Assembly (NCBI GenBank): GCA_018350325.1
Contig: JAEVLN010000018.1
Coordinates: forward strand, 624,185 to 688,184
Origin: Globodera rostochiensis
Lineage: Eukaryota; Nematoda; Chromadorea; Rhabditida; Heteroderidae
Reading direction: 5' to 3'
Length of the DNA stretch: 64,000 nt
Every line of letters starts with the position of its first letter. The first letter of the stretch is position 1. The notes beneath the pieces are model-generated. The model saw nothing but the letters and a program-made list of their open reading frames with translations. It was not told the origin of the DNA and searched no databases. A program made the translations under genes and the position numbers. Positions 53,328 to 64,000 of the stretch are shown here, piece by piece.

Positions 53328-55114
53328 TTATGAAATTGTTGGCATCTGATGAACGGAACTGGTGTGTAATTGATGACTAACATTCGTAGTCCAACGATTA
53401 TTGTTTCGGGCCCCGTCCTGTGCATTGACACGAATGTTTTGAACTTTGTTTATGCGAATAATGCCAAAATCTTTGATCAGCTGTTGACGAAAAGTGCCGC
53501 TGGCCCACAACAGTAACCAACTGGACAACACTACAGTACCTGTTGGTTGGTAATGTTGTGGATTTAAATAAGCAGTCTTGAAATTAGCGCACACGAGACT
53601 ATCTCAAGAAATTGAAGGCGCCATCAACCGATTGTTCTTATTGTATCGAAAAGTTAATATCGCGATATTTTATCGCGTTATGTTCACCAATTTTAATGAT
53701 TATATTGATTTACTAAACCTAAAAATCCGGTCCCTCCCTATTCATCACATTTTTCTGAATTTTTGCTTCAAATTTCATAACAAAAGTTGATTGCCGAGCA
53801 CTAATCCGCAACTACCTGTGTCCATAACCAATGGATAGTAGATCAATACCACAACCATTATTGTTGGATCAATCATGTTTATAACTTCGGCAATCTTTGT
53901 TGTTAAAAAAGATTGTGTAACATTATTAATATTAATGACTTTTATTTACCAAAAACAGGCTTGCGACGAGCGCGTGACCCAAAAAAGTTGCAAATGCATA
54001 AATCAACAGTTTTTGTTCAATGTCGTCGAAGGTGTTCCCGTTTGTGCCAACATTCTTCACATGTAATTTGTATGCCATGAAAGTGGCAATGTTTATCAAA
54101 ATGCATATAATCATAAAAATTACAGAGAAGGCGGTACAAATGTAAGTATTATAGTGTATGTACGGAGCCTTAATAAAGAGCGAAACATATTTTGTCCAGA
54201 AATTTATTTCGGAAAACTTGGAAAAGAAATTAAATCTTTATGTAAATATTATTTAAATGCTCCCCATTTTCTCTGTTTTTGACACCAACTTTATTTAGTG
54301 AAAATTCGAAAAGTCCCGGTACTTTTCAAAAAGTTTCAGGGTAAAGTACCAAAAATCACGAAAAAGCGTCATCGGTACTTCTTTCTGTACCGGCCGAACA
54401 CTATAAAATATATTAAGAAATTTCTTACATCTCCAGCTTCAGTAATGGCAAAATTGCGGTCTGTCGTTGAATTTGGAGCATACAAGTAAAGGATTCCATT
54501 CATTTTGAGCACGGGCCAACATGTGATTAGTGGCATACAGTAAACAAAAATTGTTAAAAACGGAAGCATTTTACGCCACATCTCAAAATGCAAACCAATA
54601 AACTGTTTCACAAAAAAATAATAATCAAAATAGCTACCTTCTCATGTTTTGTTGGCATTATGATTGCGCTCAATCGATTCAACAATATTAAAATAGTGAC
54701 CAAATTATTCGCTTCAAATGTGTGCCCGGAAAGGAACAATGGTATTGCCAACATCCAATTTGGGAACTGCGAATAAATTGGGTAAAGCACGGCGCCGAAT
54801 ATGGAGGGCAGCCGGTAGCCGTAGAAATTGCCCAATACGCCCAACCAATCCTTAAGCATTTTTTTTTAGAAAAAAAGCATTAAAACTTAAAGATTAGTAA
54901 ATTCAATCGAAAATTTGACGCATCTCAATTCGGAATTTGTTACCGGAATTGCCCGCATAACAAAAAGCGCATAGAATGAGGTGTGAAACTTTTTGTGCCG
55001 AACAATAGTGATAATTTCGGCCACATAAAGTGCCATTGATGGAATGCTTATAGAAATGGTTATGTAGAGGATTGGCATTTGAACCGACAGTGTCCAATTG
55101 ACAAAGTCCGCCAT
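53328..55114 (-). CDS. Seven-transmembrane chemoreceptor, Srg-like (unit 2)
   Basis: Every open exon translation is identical to the unit 1 gene, and all exon boundaries are shifted by 4,895 bases: about 54944-55114, 54638-54850, 54429-54581, 53950-54185, 53816-53894 and 53328-53612. The coding sequence and introns appear intact. If real rather than an assembly effect, the gene dosage is tripled with no protein divergence. Confidence 0.78.
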
Positions 55115-55281
55115 TATTAAGATTACAATGAATTATGCTGAATTATTTGGCAATATATTTAAACTGTTTTAAAATATGAAAATTTTTATGTTAAAATTGC
55201 TTATCACGAAATTTGTTCTTTTAATTTAAATTTTTTATGGCAAAAAATCTCATATTCATTTTGCTCAACCATCGTTCTTAA

Positions 55282-55494
55282 CTAATGAACAAAACTAGTA
55301 ATAAATCCAACATTTCTAATTATTTCCTCATTGCAACACGGCGCCTTGTCTATCAAAATTGGATGTGCGTGACTGTACATATGCACAAAATGTATTAAAT
55401 AATGAAACCGTTTTTCCCCGAGTTGCTTGTGCCGAACAATTGTGACAATTTCGGCAATATAAAGTGCCATTGACGGAATAGTTTTTTGGTGCAT
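55282..55494 (-). pseudogene. Srg-like receptor exon-1 fragment (unit 3)
   Basis: Same fragment and same HKQLGEKRFH reading as in unit 2. Confidence 0.65.
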
Positions 55495-56153
55495 TCAGTC
55501 ACGCATAACGGTTGGTTAATTAAAAAAAGGGAAAATTTTTCTGAACTTGAAATAACACAGCGGCTCAAAAAACGAGATGTGTGCCAATAAATAGAGAGTG
55601 CGAGAGAATTAAATAAATTTCCTTTCTTTCTCTAACTTTCTCTCGTTTGGCGTTCTCTCTCACCTTTTTTAATAATTATTTTGACCATCCCGCACTTCGG
55701 ATCTAAGAACTTTTCTCGACATCTACCGATCCTCTCCAAATTTTCACCATCCCTAGAAAACAAAATAAGAAATAGATTAATACACTTTTTTTTTTGAATA
55801 ATACATTATTTTACGAATTATAGGGGAAAATGTTCAGTATTCCTATTTTTTAGATTTTATGGAAAGAACAAAATTATAATTGTTCGAATTTAGTACCATT
55901 CAAAAGCCCTTGATTCGTAGAAGCTATTTGTAAGCAAGAGCTAAGCGATTGGATAGCTCTCAAGAAGGTTATGCCCAGAAATGCTAAATCGACGAAATAG
56001 TGTGCAAAAGTGAGAGGAACGGTTAGACACACTAGAGTAACGAGAGAGAACGTTTAACACTGGGGGTGCATCCCTGCAGTAGTTTGCAACCCATAGAACT
56101 TTTTATTAGCTTTTTGGGGAACTGACGAATCAATTCAGCGAAAAATAGTAATT

Positions 56154-56221
56154 GAAAGGAAGGGATTCGAACCCGTGCCCCTTTTTTGTTGAAAAGCTCA
56201 CAGACCACTAAGCCAAAATTC
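56154..56221 (-). repeat. tRNA-like element (unit 3)
   Basis: Copy of the A-box/B-box element described at 46365. Confidence 0.45.
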
Positions 56222-56358
56222 AAATCTTTTCCGAACTAGAGCACCAAAATTGAGCCGCTGTGATAAGCAATGTGTAGACCCCAAAATTCAAATTAAAAAA
56301 AATTCCGGGAACTTTTTAGCCACCACCTTGTAAATAAAATATCTCGTGCCAAAATTTG

Positions 56359-56695
56359 TCAACCAAGCCACAAGTTCAGCCGTTGCACCAGCTTCCGTTG
56401 ACGTGTCGAACGTCGGACCTCTTGCTGTTCCTCCGGCTCGTGTCGGCGAGGCAAATTGTCTTCAAAGCGCACCCTTCTCGGGGGTTGCCTGTTGTTGGCG
56501 GGCGTGGTTCTTCCTGAATTGGTGATGGATGGCGCTCCGGGGAAGGCGTTCATGGAATTTGTTTTTGTTTGGGCCTATCTGCTGGTAGGGATGGGCTGTT
56601 AGAGACGCATTTAGTTTGAGTGGCGCGTCACGGTGGCGCGCAAATTCTGAGCCCAAACTAACCAAACTAGAGACAGGATCCAAAACCCAAACCAA
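56359..56695 (-). mobile_element. Retrotransposon polyprotein C-terminal tail (unit 3)
   Basis: Copy of the relic at 46570-46906. Confidence 0.5.
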
Positions 56696-57208
56696 AATTT
56701 AAAACTAATGAGCAAATAGTAATAAATCCAACATTTCTTATTATTTTCTCATTACAACACGGCGCTTTGTCTAGCAACTTTGGGTGTGCGTGACTGTCAA
56801 ACGGCTAAAAGTTTGGCTTTTCTTTTAATTTTTTTTTGTTTATTTTAAACATTTTATGTTTCACTGAATCCAATGCGTGCAACTAGAAAATTTTGCTTTT
56901 TACAAATATTAAAGCATTTAAATAAAACTATGTAACAAAAAAAAATTCATATTTAACTTTTTTTGTGCTTAAGTCACGCACAGCGGTTGTTTAATAGGTT
57001 AGTATTAACAATTTTGGGACCCTGATTTTTTTTATTGTTAATTTTTACCATATATAATTTTAATTTTCTCAATCTCGGTCCCGGCCTACCCTAATTTAAT
57101 CACTCTTTTGGGGCCTTTTTTTGATAACTGATGATTTAATAATTCCAAAATGATGTTATGGGCCTTCAAATTTCCCCAAAAGTGTCCATTGGGGGCTGAT
57201 CACTTTTT

Positions 57209-57355
57209 TCAAATTGATCTGACCTCTGACTCTTCTCCATGAGTAGACGATTCGATTTTTTTTGCTTTACCTCCGTTGGTGCCATCCGGTCTGTTTAAAC
57301 TTTCTGGAATACTGTCGTGCCCTGGCATACTACTGTCATCTTTCTTCTCTGGCAT
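57209..57355 (-). CDS. Possible 48-residue hydrophilic open frame (unit 3)
   Basis: Same frame as at 47420-47566. Confidence 0.3.
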   Translation of the reverse strand: MPEKKDDSSMPGHDSIPESLNRPDGTNGGKAKKIESSTHGEESEVRSI

Positions 57356-58222
57356 ATCGTTTCATATTATTCTTCACAGCTTAAATGCATCCTTCCTCAG
57401 ATGAACTGCAACTACTATGATGTGTTCGGCAAATCTATTTTAAAAATGGAAAATTTTTAAAGTGCATTTAAATCGGTAAATATCGATCATAGCGGCCAGA
57501 GCCAAAATCGAAAACACATATACCAACGAACTCCTCAAATATAATTTTTATTTTATTTTTCAATATTTGACGGTGAGTTAAAAAAAAAAGAAGAAAGTTT
57601 TAGTCATTATGTTTGTTTTCGACTAAGAATCAATAAAAAGGAGGAGTAATTATTAAATTAAAAGACTAAAATGGATTTTGCCTTGGGGAATAGAGCATCC
57701 GATAAATAAGTTAGGAGCAGAATTTAACCACTGAGAGCCATACGAGAATCGAATGATGGTGTCGGGCAAAAGATATTAAATTAAGAATTTCTAAAATTTG
57801 ATTTGTCATTATGTATTTTTCAATTCTTTCAAGCTCAGAATTCTGTAATAAATTTATTCCGTGATTTTTGACGAGTTTTCTTGATGATTTTATTCAGTTG
57901 CTAATCCTGATTTTTGGGTTTGACAAGTGGCCACCCTGGTCAATACCGATTGGTAGCATTTTTATTCTGATCTGAACCAGCATCATATACGATAGATTTC
58001 AACTTAAGTTTATCACGTTTAAACAGAAAATTAATTAATGATGATGAATTAATTTGATTTTTAATCATCGAATTCTCCAACCGGTTGACACGAAGTATGC
58101 ACGACAAATGAGATCATTAAATAACAGAATGAATTTTGCATTAAATTTTTATCTCTGACTTTTATATGTGTACTCGATTTTCTTCATCGATTATCTGTTA
58201 TTTATTAATGGGTTTTTACAAT

Positions 58223-60009
58223 TTATGAAATTGTTGGCATCTGATGAACGGAACTGGTGTGTAATTGATGACTAACATTCGTAGTCCAACGATTATTGTT
58301 TCGGGCCCCGTCCTGTGCATTGACACGAATGTTTTGAACTTTGTTTATGCGAATAATGCCAAAATCTTTGATCAGCTGTTGACGAAAAGTGCCGCTGGCC
58401 CACAACAGTAACCAACTGGACAACACTACAGTACCTGTTGGTTGGTAATGTTGTGGATTTAAATAAGCAGTCTTGAAATTAGCGCACACGAGACTATCTC
58501 AAGAAATTGAAGGCGCCATCAACCGATTGTTCTTATTGTATCGAAAAGTTAATATCGCGATATTTTATCGCGTTATGTTCACCAATTTTAATGATTATAT
58601 TGATTTACTAAACCTAAAAATCCGGTCCCTCCCTATTCATCACATTTTTCTGAATTTTTGCTTCAAATTTCATAACAAAAGTTGATTGCCGAGCACTAAT
58701 CCGCAACTACCTGTGTCCATAACCAATGGATAGTAGATCAATACCACAACCATTATTGTTGGATCAATCATGTTTATAACTTCGGCAATCTTTGTTGTTA
58801 AAAAAGATTGTGTAACATTATTAATATTAATGACTTTTATTTACCAAAAACAGGCTTGCGACGAGCGCGTGACCCAAAAAAGTTGCAAATGCATAAATCA
58901 ACAGTTTTTGTTCAATGTCGTCGAAGGTGTTCCCGTTTGTGCCAACATTCTTCACATGTAATTTGTATGCCATGAAAGTGGCAATGTTTATCAAAATGCA
59001 TATAATCATAAAAATTACAGAGAAGGCGGTACAAATGTAAGTATTATAGTGTATGTACGGAGCCTTAATAAAGAGCGAAACATATTTTGTCCAGAAATTT
59101 ATTTCGGAAAACTTGGAAAAGAAATTAAATCTTTATGTAAATATTATTTAAATGCTCCCCATTTTCTCTGTTTTTGACACCAACTTTATTTAGTGAAAAT
59201 TCGAAAAGTCCCGGTACTTTTCAAAAAGTTTCAGGGTAAAGTACCAAAAATCACGAAAAAGCGTCATCGGTACTTCTTTCTGTACCGGCCGAACACTATA
59301 AAATATATTAAGAAATTTCTTACATCTCCAGCTTCAGTAATGGCAAAATTGCGGTCTGTCGTTGAATTTGGAGCATACAAGTAAAGGATTCCATTCATTT
59401 TGAGCACGGGCCAACATGTGATTAGTGGCATACAGTAAACAAAAATTGTTAAAAACGGAAGCATTTTACGCCACATCTCAAAATGCAAACCAATAAACTG
59501 TTTCACAAAAAAATAATAATCAAAATAGCTACCTTCTCATGTTTTGTTGGCATTATGATTGCGCTCAATCGATTCAACAATATTAAAATAGTGACCAAAT
59601 TATTCGCTTCAAATGTGTGCCCGGAAAGGAACAATGGTATTGCCAACATCCAATTTGGGAACTGCGAATAAATTGGGTAAAGCACGGCGCCGAATATGGA
59701 GGGCAGCCGGTAGCCGTAGAAATTGCCCAATACGCCCAACCAATCCTTAAGCATTTTTTTTTAGAAAAAAAGCATTAAAACTTAAAGATTAGTAAATTCA
59801 ATCGAAAATTTGACGCATCTCAATTCGGAATTTGTTACCGGAATTGCCCGCATAACAAAAAGCGCATAGAATGAGGTGTGAAACTTTTTGTGCCGAACAA
59901 TAGTGATAATTTCGGCCACATAAAGTGCCATTGATGGAATGCTTATAGAAATGGTTATGTAGAGGATTGGCATTTGAACCGACAGTGTCCAATTGACAAA
60001 GTCCGCCAT
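58223..60009 (-). CDS. Seven-transmembrane chemoreceptor, Srg-like (unit 3)
   Basis: The open exon translations equal those of units 1 and 2, with exons at about 59839-60009, 59533-59745, 59324-59476, 58845-59080, 58711-58789 and 58223-58507. It starts MADFVNWTLSV and keeps the NRLSAIIMPTKHEK signature and seven hydrophobic segments. This is the last complete receptor: the following unit is truncated before reaching its gene. Confidence 0.78.
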
Positions 60010-60176
60010 TATTAAGATTACAATGAATTATGCTGAATTATTTGGCAATATATTTAAACTGTTTTAAAATATGAAAATTTTTATGTTAAAATTGCTTATC
60101 ACGAAATTTGTTCTTTTAATTTAAATTTTTTATGGCAAAAAATCTCATATTCATTTTGCTCAACCATCGTTCTTAA

Positions 60177-60389
60177 CTAATGAACAAAACTAGTAATAAA
60201 TCCAACATTTCTAATTATTTCCTCATTGCAACACGGCGCCTTGTCTATCAAAATTGGATGTGCGTGACTGTACATATGCACAAAATGTATTAAATAATGA
60301 AACCGTTTTTCCCCGAGTTGCTTGTGCCGAACAATTGTGACAATTTCGGCAATATAAAGTGCCATTGACGGAATAGTTTTTTGGTGCAT
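60177..60389 (-). pseudogene. Srg-like receptor exon-1 fragment (unit 4)
   Basis: Same fragment as in units 2 and 3. Confidence 0.65.
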
Positions 60390-61048
60390 TCAGTCACGCA
60401 TAACGGTTGGTTAATTAAAAAAAGGGAAAATTTTTCTGAACTTGAAATAACACAGCGGCTCAAAAAACGAGATGTGTGCCAATAAATAGAGAGTGCGAGA
60501 GAATTAAATAAATTTCCTTTCTTTCTCTAACTTTCTCTCGTTTGGCGTTCTCTCTCACCTTTTTTAATAATTATTTTGACCATCCCGCACTTCGGATCTA
60601 AGAACTTTTCTCGACATCTACCGATCCTCTCCAAATTTTCACCATCCCTAGAAAACAAAATAAGAAATAGATTAATACACTTTTTTTTTTGAATAATACA
60701 TTATTTTACGAATTATAGGGGAAAATGTTCAGTATTCCTATTTTTTAGATTTTATGGAAAGAACAAAATTATAATTGTTCGAATTTAGTACCATTCAAAA
60801 GCCCTTGATTCGTAGAAGCTATTTGTAAGCAAGAGCTAAGCGATTGGATAGCTCTCAAGAAGGTTATGCCCAGAAATGCTAAATCGACGAAATAGTGTGC
60901 AAAAGTGAGAGGAACGGTTAGACACACTAGAGTAACGAGAGAGAACGTTTAACACTGGGGGTGCATCCCTGCAGTAGTTTGCAACCCATAGAACTTTTTA
61001 TTAGCTTTTTGGGGAACTGACGAATCAATTCAGCGAAAAATAGTAATT

Positions 61049-61116
61049 GAAAGGAAGGGATTCGAACCCGTGCCCCTTTTTTGTTGAAAAGCTCACAGAC
61101 CACTAAGCCAAAATTC
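61049..61116 (-). repeat. tRNA-like element (unit 4)
   Basis: Copy of the A-box/B-box element described at 46365. Confidence 0.45.
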
Positions 61117-61252
61117 AAATCTTTTCCGAACTAGAGCACCAAAATTGAGCCGCTGTGATAAGCAATGTGTAGACCCCAAAATTCAAATTAAAAAAAATTC
61201 CGGGAACTTTTTAGCCACCACCTTGTAAATAAATATCTCGTGCCAAAATTTG

Positions 61253-61589
61253 TCAACCAAGCCACAAGTTCAGCCGTTGCACCAGCTTCCGTTGACGTGT
61301 CGAACGTCGGACCTCTTGCTGTTCCTCCGGCTCGTGTCGGCGAGGCAAATTGTCTTCAAAGCGCACCCTTCTCGGGGGTTGCCTGTTGTTGGCGGGCGTG
61401 GTTCTTCCTGAATTGGTGATGGATGGCGCTCCGGGGAAGGCGTTCATGGAATTTGTTTTTGTTTGGGCCTATCTGCTGGTAGGGATGGGCTGTTAGAGAC
61501 GCATTTAGTTTTAGTGGCGCGTCACGGTGGCGCGCAAATTCTGAGCCCAAACTAACCAAACTAGAGACAGGATCCAAAACCCAAACCAA
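61253..61589 (-). mobile_element. Retrotransposon polyprotein C-terminal tail (unit 4)
   Basis: Copy of the relic at 46570-46906. One A is missing upstream (AAATAAATATC against AAATAAAATATC), shifting spacing to 4,894. Confidence 0.5.
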
Positions 61590-62135
61590 AATTTAAAACT
61601 AATGAGCAAATAGTAATAAATCCAACATTTCTTATTATTTTCTCATTACAACACGGCGCTTTGTCTAGCAACTTTGGGTGTGCGTGACTGCCAAACGGCT
61701 AAAAGTTTGGCTTTTCTTTTAATTATTTTTTGTTTATTTTAAACATTTTATGTTTCACTGAACCCATGCGTGCAACTAGAAAATTTTGCCTTTTACAAAA
61801 TAAAACATTTAAATAAAACTATGAAACAAAAAATTTAATATTTTACTTTTTTGTGCATTCAGTCACGCACAGCGGTTGGTTAATAGGTTAGTATTAACAA
61901 TTTTGGGACCCTGTTTTTTTAAACCGGGATTTGTTAATATTTCCCATATAAAATTTAATTTTCTCAATCCTGGTCCCGGCCTACCCTAATTTATATCACT
62001 CTTTTGGGGTATTTTTTTTGATAACTGATGATTAAATAATTCCAAAATGATGTGATGGGCCTTTAAATTTCTCCAAAAGTGTCCATTGGTGTCGGGCAAA
62101 AGATATTAATTGAGGCTCTTCTACAATTTGATTTG

Positions 62136-62379
62136 TGTTCGGTCCTTGACCGACAAGATGAATGTCCAAACGTTCCGGAGTTAAACATGTATTTAAAGAA
62201 CCTTGGAAATGTGAAGACAAATAAAATAGGTCAATTGTGGGAGAATTGCACCGCGACTCGAAAGTGAGGGAGAATGACTCTGGGTGCAATCATTGGTGAT
62301 AACAATCAATGTGTGTCTGCCCATTAGGGATGGAAAAGTGTGGAAAAAAGATACAAACAACAAAGGGGCAATTTGGGTA
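62136..62379 (+). repeat. 245-bp direct repeat, left copy (LTR-like)
   Basis: From TGTTCGGTCCTTGACCGACA to GGGGCAATTTGGGTA the sequence is nearly identical to 63157-63402 (TAAACATGTATTTAAAG here, TAAACATGTTTATTTAAAG there). GGTCCTTGACC is a short palindrome near its start. It begins with TG as LTRs do but no CA end is visible, so it may be an LTR fragment. Confidence 0.65.
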
Positions 62380-62439
62380 GTTTTATTGGGGTTTTTTGTT
62401 GATTGAAACCGCGCACAGCGGAACCTCAACCGCCCAGTT

Positions 62440-63075
62440 TTATTGGTTTTTTCTGTTGAAATCTGCGAAGCTAGGAATTAACACGAAATGGAATTTCTAC
62501 ACTATGGGAGTAGTTAGGATCCGAATAAAATTACTACCAATCGACTCCACTCTAAGCCTAACGCACGAATCTGAAAGAATTTTTTCGCGGAAACCACTTT
62601 GAAGCAAGTTATGAGCACGGAACTGAAGTGTCTTTTCTAGTGGGGACTCAGTTGTCCCCTATCTTGGGAACCCTGACTTGGGGTTTGTTAGGCTTAGGCC
62701 TAAGCCACCCTGGCTTGGGGTTCGTTAGGTTTAGGCTTAGGCCTAAGCGCAATTTGTTAAATTTTTCCTTAATTTTCAAAAATTTAAACCGGTTCAAAAA
62801 CCGCTTTAAATTCACAATTTTTATTTTCTATAGCCAAATTGGTAAGTGCATCAAATAATATATTTTCAAACCATTTTTAGAAAAAAAAAGTTTACAAATG
62901 ACCAAAAGGGTCCCTCCCCCCTATGGTTTTTGTCCAGGTTTGAGGGTCCATAACTTTCTTCAAAGTGTGCTTCCGCGGTGCGGATTCTGACTCAGCTCGA
63001 TGAGAGGAATCGATTGGTAGTATTTTTAATCGGATCCGAACCACTCCCATATAGTGAATTCCTAGTCTTCCCTCA
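62440..63075. mobile_element. Inverted-repeat (fold-back) segment between the direct repeats
   Basis: CTAGGAATT...ACACTATGGGAGTAGTTAGG and ATCCGAATAAAATTACTACC at 62471-62545 pair with 62990-63065 (AATCGATTGGTAGTATTTTT, ATCGGATCCGAACCACTCCC, AATTCCTAG). Further inside, TTTGAAGCAAGTTATG near 62600 pairs with CATAACTTTCTTCAAAG near 62950. The interior has a doubled CTTGGGGTTTGTTAGGCTTA / TTAGGTTTAGGCTTAGGCCT phrase. No transposase is visible. Confidence 0.55.
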
Positions 63076-63156
63076 CGAGCAATTTCAACACGAGAAAATG
63101 CTCGGAATGCCGAATTTGTGCCCTCGATTGTCGTAAATAAGCACAGGCGTCGCCAC

Positions 63157-63402
63157 TGTTCGGTCCTTGACCGACAAGGTGAATGCCCAAACGTTCCGGA
63201 GTTAAACATGTTTATTTAAAGAACCTTGGAAATGTGAAGACAAATAAAATAGGTCAATTGTGGGAGAATTGCACCGCGACTCGAAAGTGAGGGAGAATGA
63301 CTCTGGGTGCAATCATTGGTGATAACAATCAATGTGTGTCTGCCCATTAGGGATGGAAAAGTGTGGAAAAAAGATACAAACAACAAAGGGGCAATTTGGG
63401 TA
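63157..63402 (+). repeat. 245-bp direct repeat, right copy (LTR-like)
   Basis: Right-hand partner of 62136-62379. It is followed directly by the BEL/Pao-like coding relic, the position of a 5' LTR relative to its internal region. CA is not seen at its end, and no clear primer-binding site was found. Confidence 0.6.
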
Positions 63403-63406
63403 TCTC

Positions 63407-63994
63407 TCGGGGTCATCCCCCGAACACCTCCCCCTTTTGGTTGCATCGTCATCCGGGAGAAAAGTGCGCCGGACCCCGCCGTTGGCTTTCGGGGTAGCGC
63501 CGGGGTGGAGGAGTCCTTGCCGGTGGAGAGTAATCCGCTTCCGCTGTCGGAAGATTCTCCACCGCTCCATTTTCTCCAATTTCCTGTTGTTCGGGCTGTT
63601 ACAGCCTATTCTCCAGATTTGCTTTTTGAATTGGCAAATTGAATCTTTCGTTCAAAATATTCAACGGATCCAGATCGGTTGTCGGTAATCGCCGAAGTCT
63701 GAGCTGATTCGCGTGGAAGCGCTCAGTGGATCCGTCGGAGAAACGGACGTCAACTGGATGACCCCTTCCCTCGGAATTTCGCGAAAAATGGCAGGGTCTG
63801 CTAAGATCGTGGTCCCCCTCTCAATAGCACTTCCACGCTGCCCATCCAAAAACCCCGTGTCCGATCGGTCGTACCAACTTCATTGCTTTGTCAACGCCTC
63901 CGGGCTGGCGATGTGCGCCTCGGTGTACCTTCGAATTTCACACCCTTTGTTCCCCTCCGCTGATACCGCCCTAATTTTTGTAAGACAAAAGTGA
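63407..63994 (+). mobile_element. Degenerate BEL/Pao-type retrotransposon polyprotein fragment
   Basis: The best-preserved part is at 63870-63994: YQLHCFVNASGLAMCASVYL then R, and later LIFVRQK before a stop. It follows the BEL/Pao pattern of LH-F-DAS--A----YLR...L---K in the A17/RNase H-side region. The usual aspartate of DAS is Asn here, and the chain stops where the element should continue. Upstream frames at 63307-63642 and 63332-63688 overlap and are broken. The expected gag, protease and reverse transcriptase are not recognisable, so the element is internally deleted. Confidence 0.6.
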
Positions 63995-64000
63995 AGATTC

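Larger units (their letters stand above)
50375..55269. repeat. Tandem unit 2 of the 4,895-bp repeat
   Basis: Near-identical to unit 1 over its whole length. A TTTTGTTTTTTAC variant near 51998 replaces TTTTGCTTTTTAC of units 1 and 3, showing that the units are not exact copies of one read. Confidence 0.95.
55270..60164. repeat. Tandem unit 3 of the 4,895-bp repeat
   Basis: Near-identical to units 1 and 2, at exactly 4,895 bases from unit 2 for every feature checked. Confidence 0.95.
60165..62095. repeat. Truncated, partly diverged tandem unit 4
   Basis: It follows unit 3 with high identity to about 61680, then accumulates differences (GTGACTGCCAAACGG against GTGACTGTCAAACGG; AACCCATGCG against AATCCAATGCG; TAAACCGGGATTTG inserted near 61920). 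At about 62088 it jumps from CAAAAGTGTCCATTG to GGTGTCGGGCAAAAGATATT, which in full units lies some 560 bases further on. The 48-residue frame and the receptor gene are therefore absent. It marks the array boundary. Confidence 0.85.

Overview
The window looks like nuclear DNA of a nematode, most likely a plant-parasitic tylenchid. It is strongly AT-rich. Two genes have many small exons with GT-AG introns and encode secreted tyrosinases with ShK domains. An array encodes seven-transmembrane chemoreceptors resembling the nematode Srg class. Much of the rest is fragmented Ty3/gypsy-like and BEL/Pao-like retroelements, a satellite and fold-back elements. The genus is my inference, not something the sequence proves.

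Region 1 (about 1-21.8 kb) is a birth-and-death cluster of one intronless gene family. Four copies are intact: 1509-2426, 7749-8657, 15022-15924 on the minus strand and 20863-21780. At least ten broken copies surround them. Each intact protein has a signal peptide, an acidic linker with a repeated FDEI...W motif and three consecutive helix-turn-helix units. A secretion signal on a triple DNA-binding-like protein is the most interesting feature here; an effector role is possible but unproven. The copies are shuffled with a 1.16-kb-arm inverted repeat, a solo LTR with a 4-bp target duplication, gag and integrase debris, and a fragment of a dual oxidase (DUOX) gene.

Region 2 (22.07-24.33 kb) is a satellite of about 20 units of roughly 109 bp. 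It is followed by 2.6 kb without a recognisable gene that holds long poly-G runs.

Region 3 (26.9-39.2 kb) has two tyrosinase genes tail to tail, one of 20 modelled exons on the plus strand and one of 19 on the minus strand. All expected copper-ligand histidines and two C-terminal ShK modules are visible in both. Their introns carry tandem repeats and a fold-back element.

Region 4 (about 40.7-62.1 kb) is a chemoreceptor array: one diverged unit, three almost identical 4,895-bp units and a truncated fourth. Each complete unit carries one six-exon minus-strand receptor gene, an exon-1-like receptor fragment, a tRNA-like element and a retrotransposon tail.

Region 5 (62.1-64 kb) has a 245-bp direct repeat around an inverted-repeat segment, then a degenerate BEL/Pao-type polyprotein running to the window edge.

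The HTH family, the tyrosinases and the receptors all look like expanding environment- or host-facing families embedded in repeats. I see no evidence that they act in one pathway.
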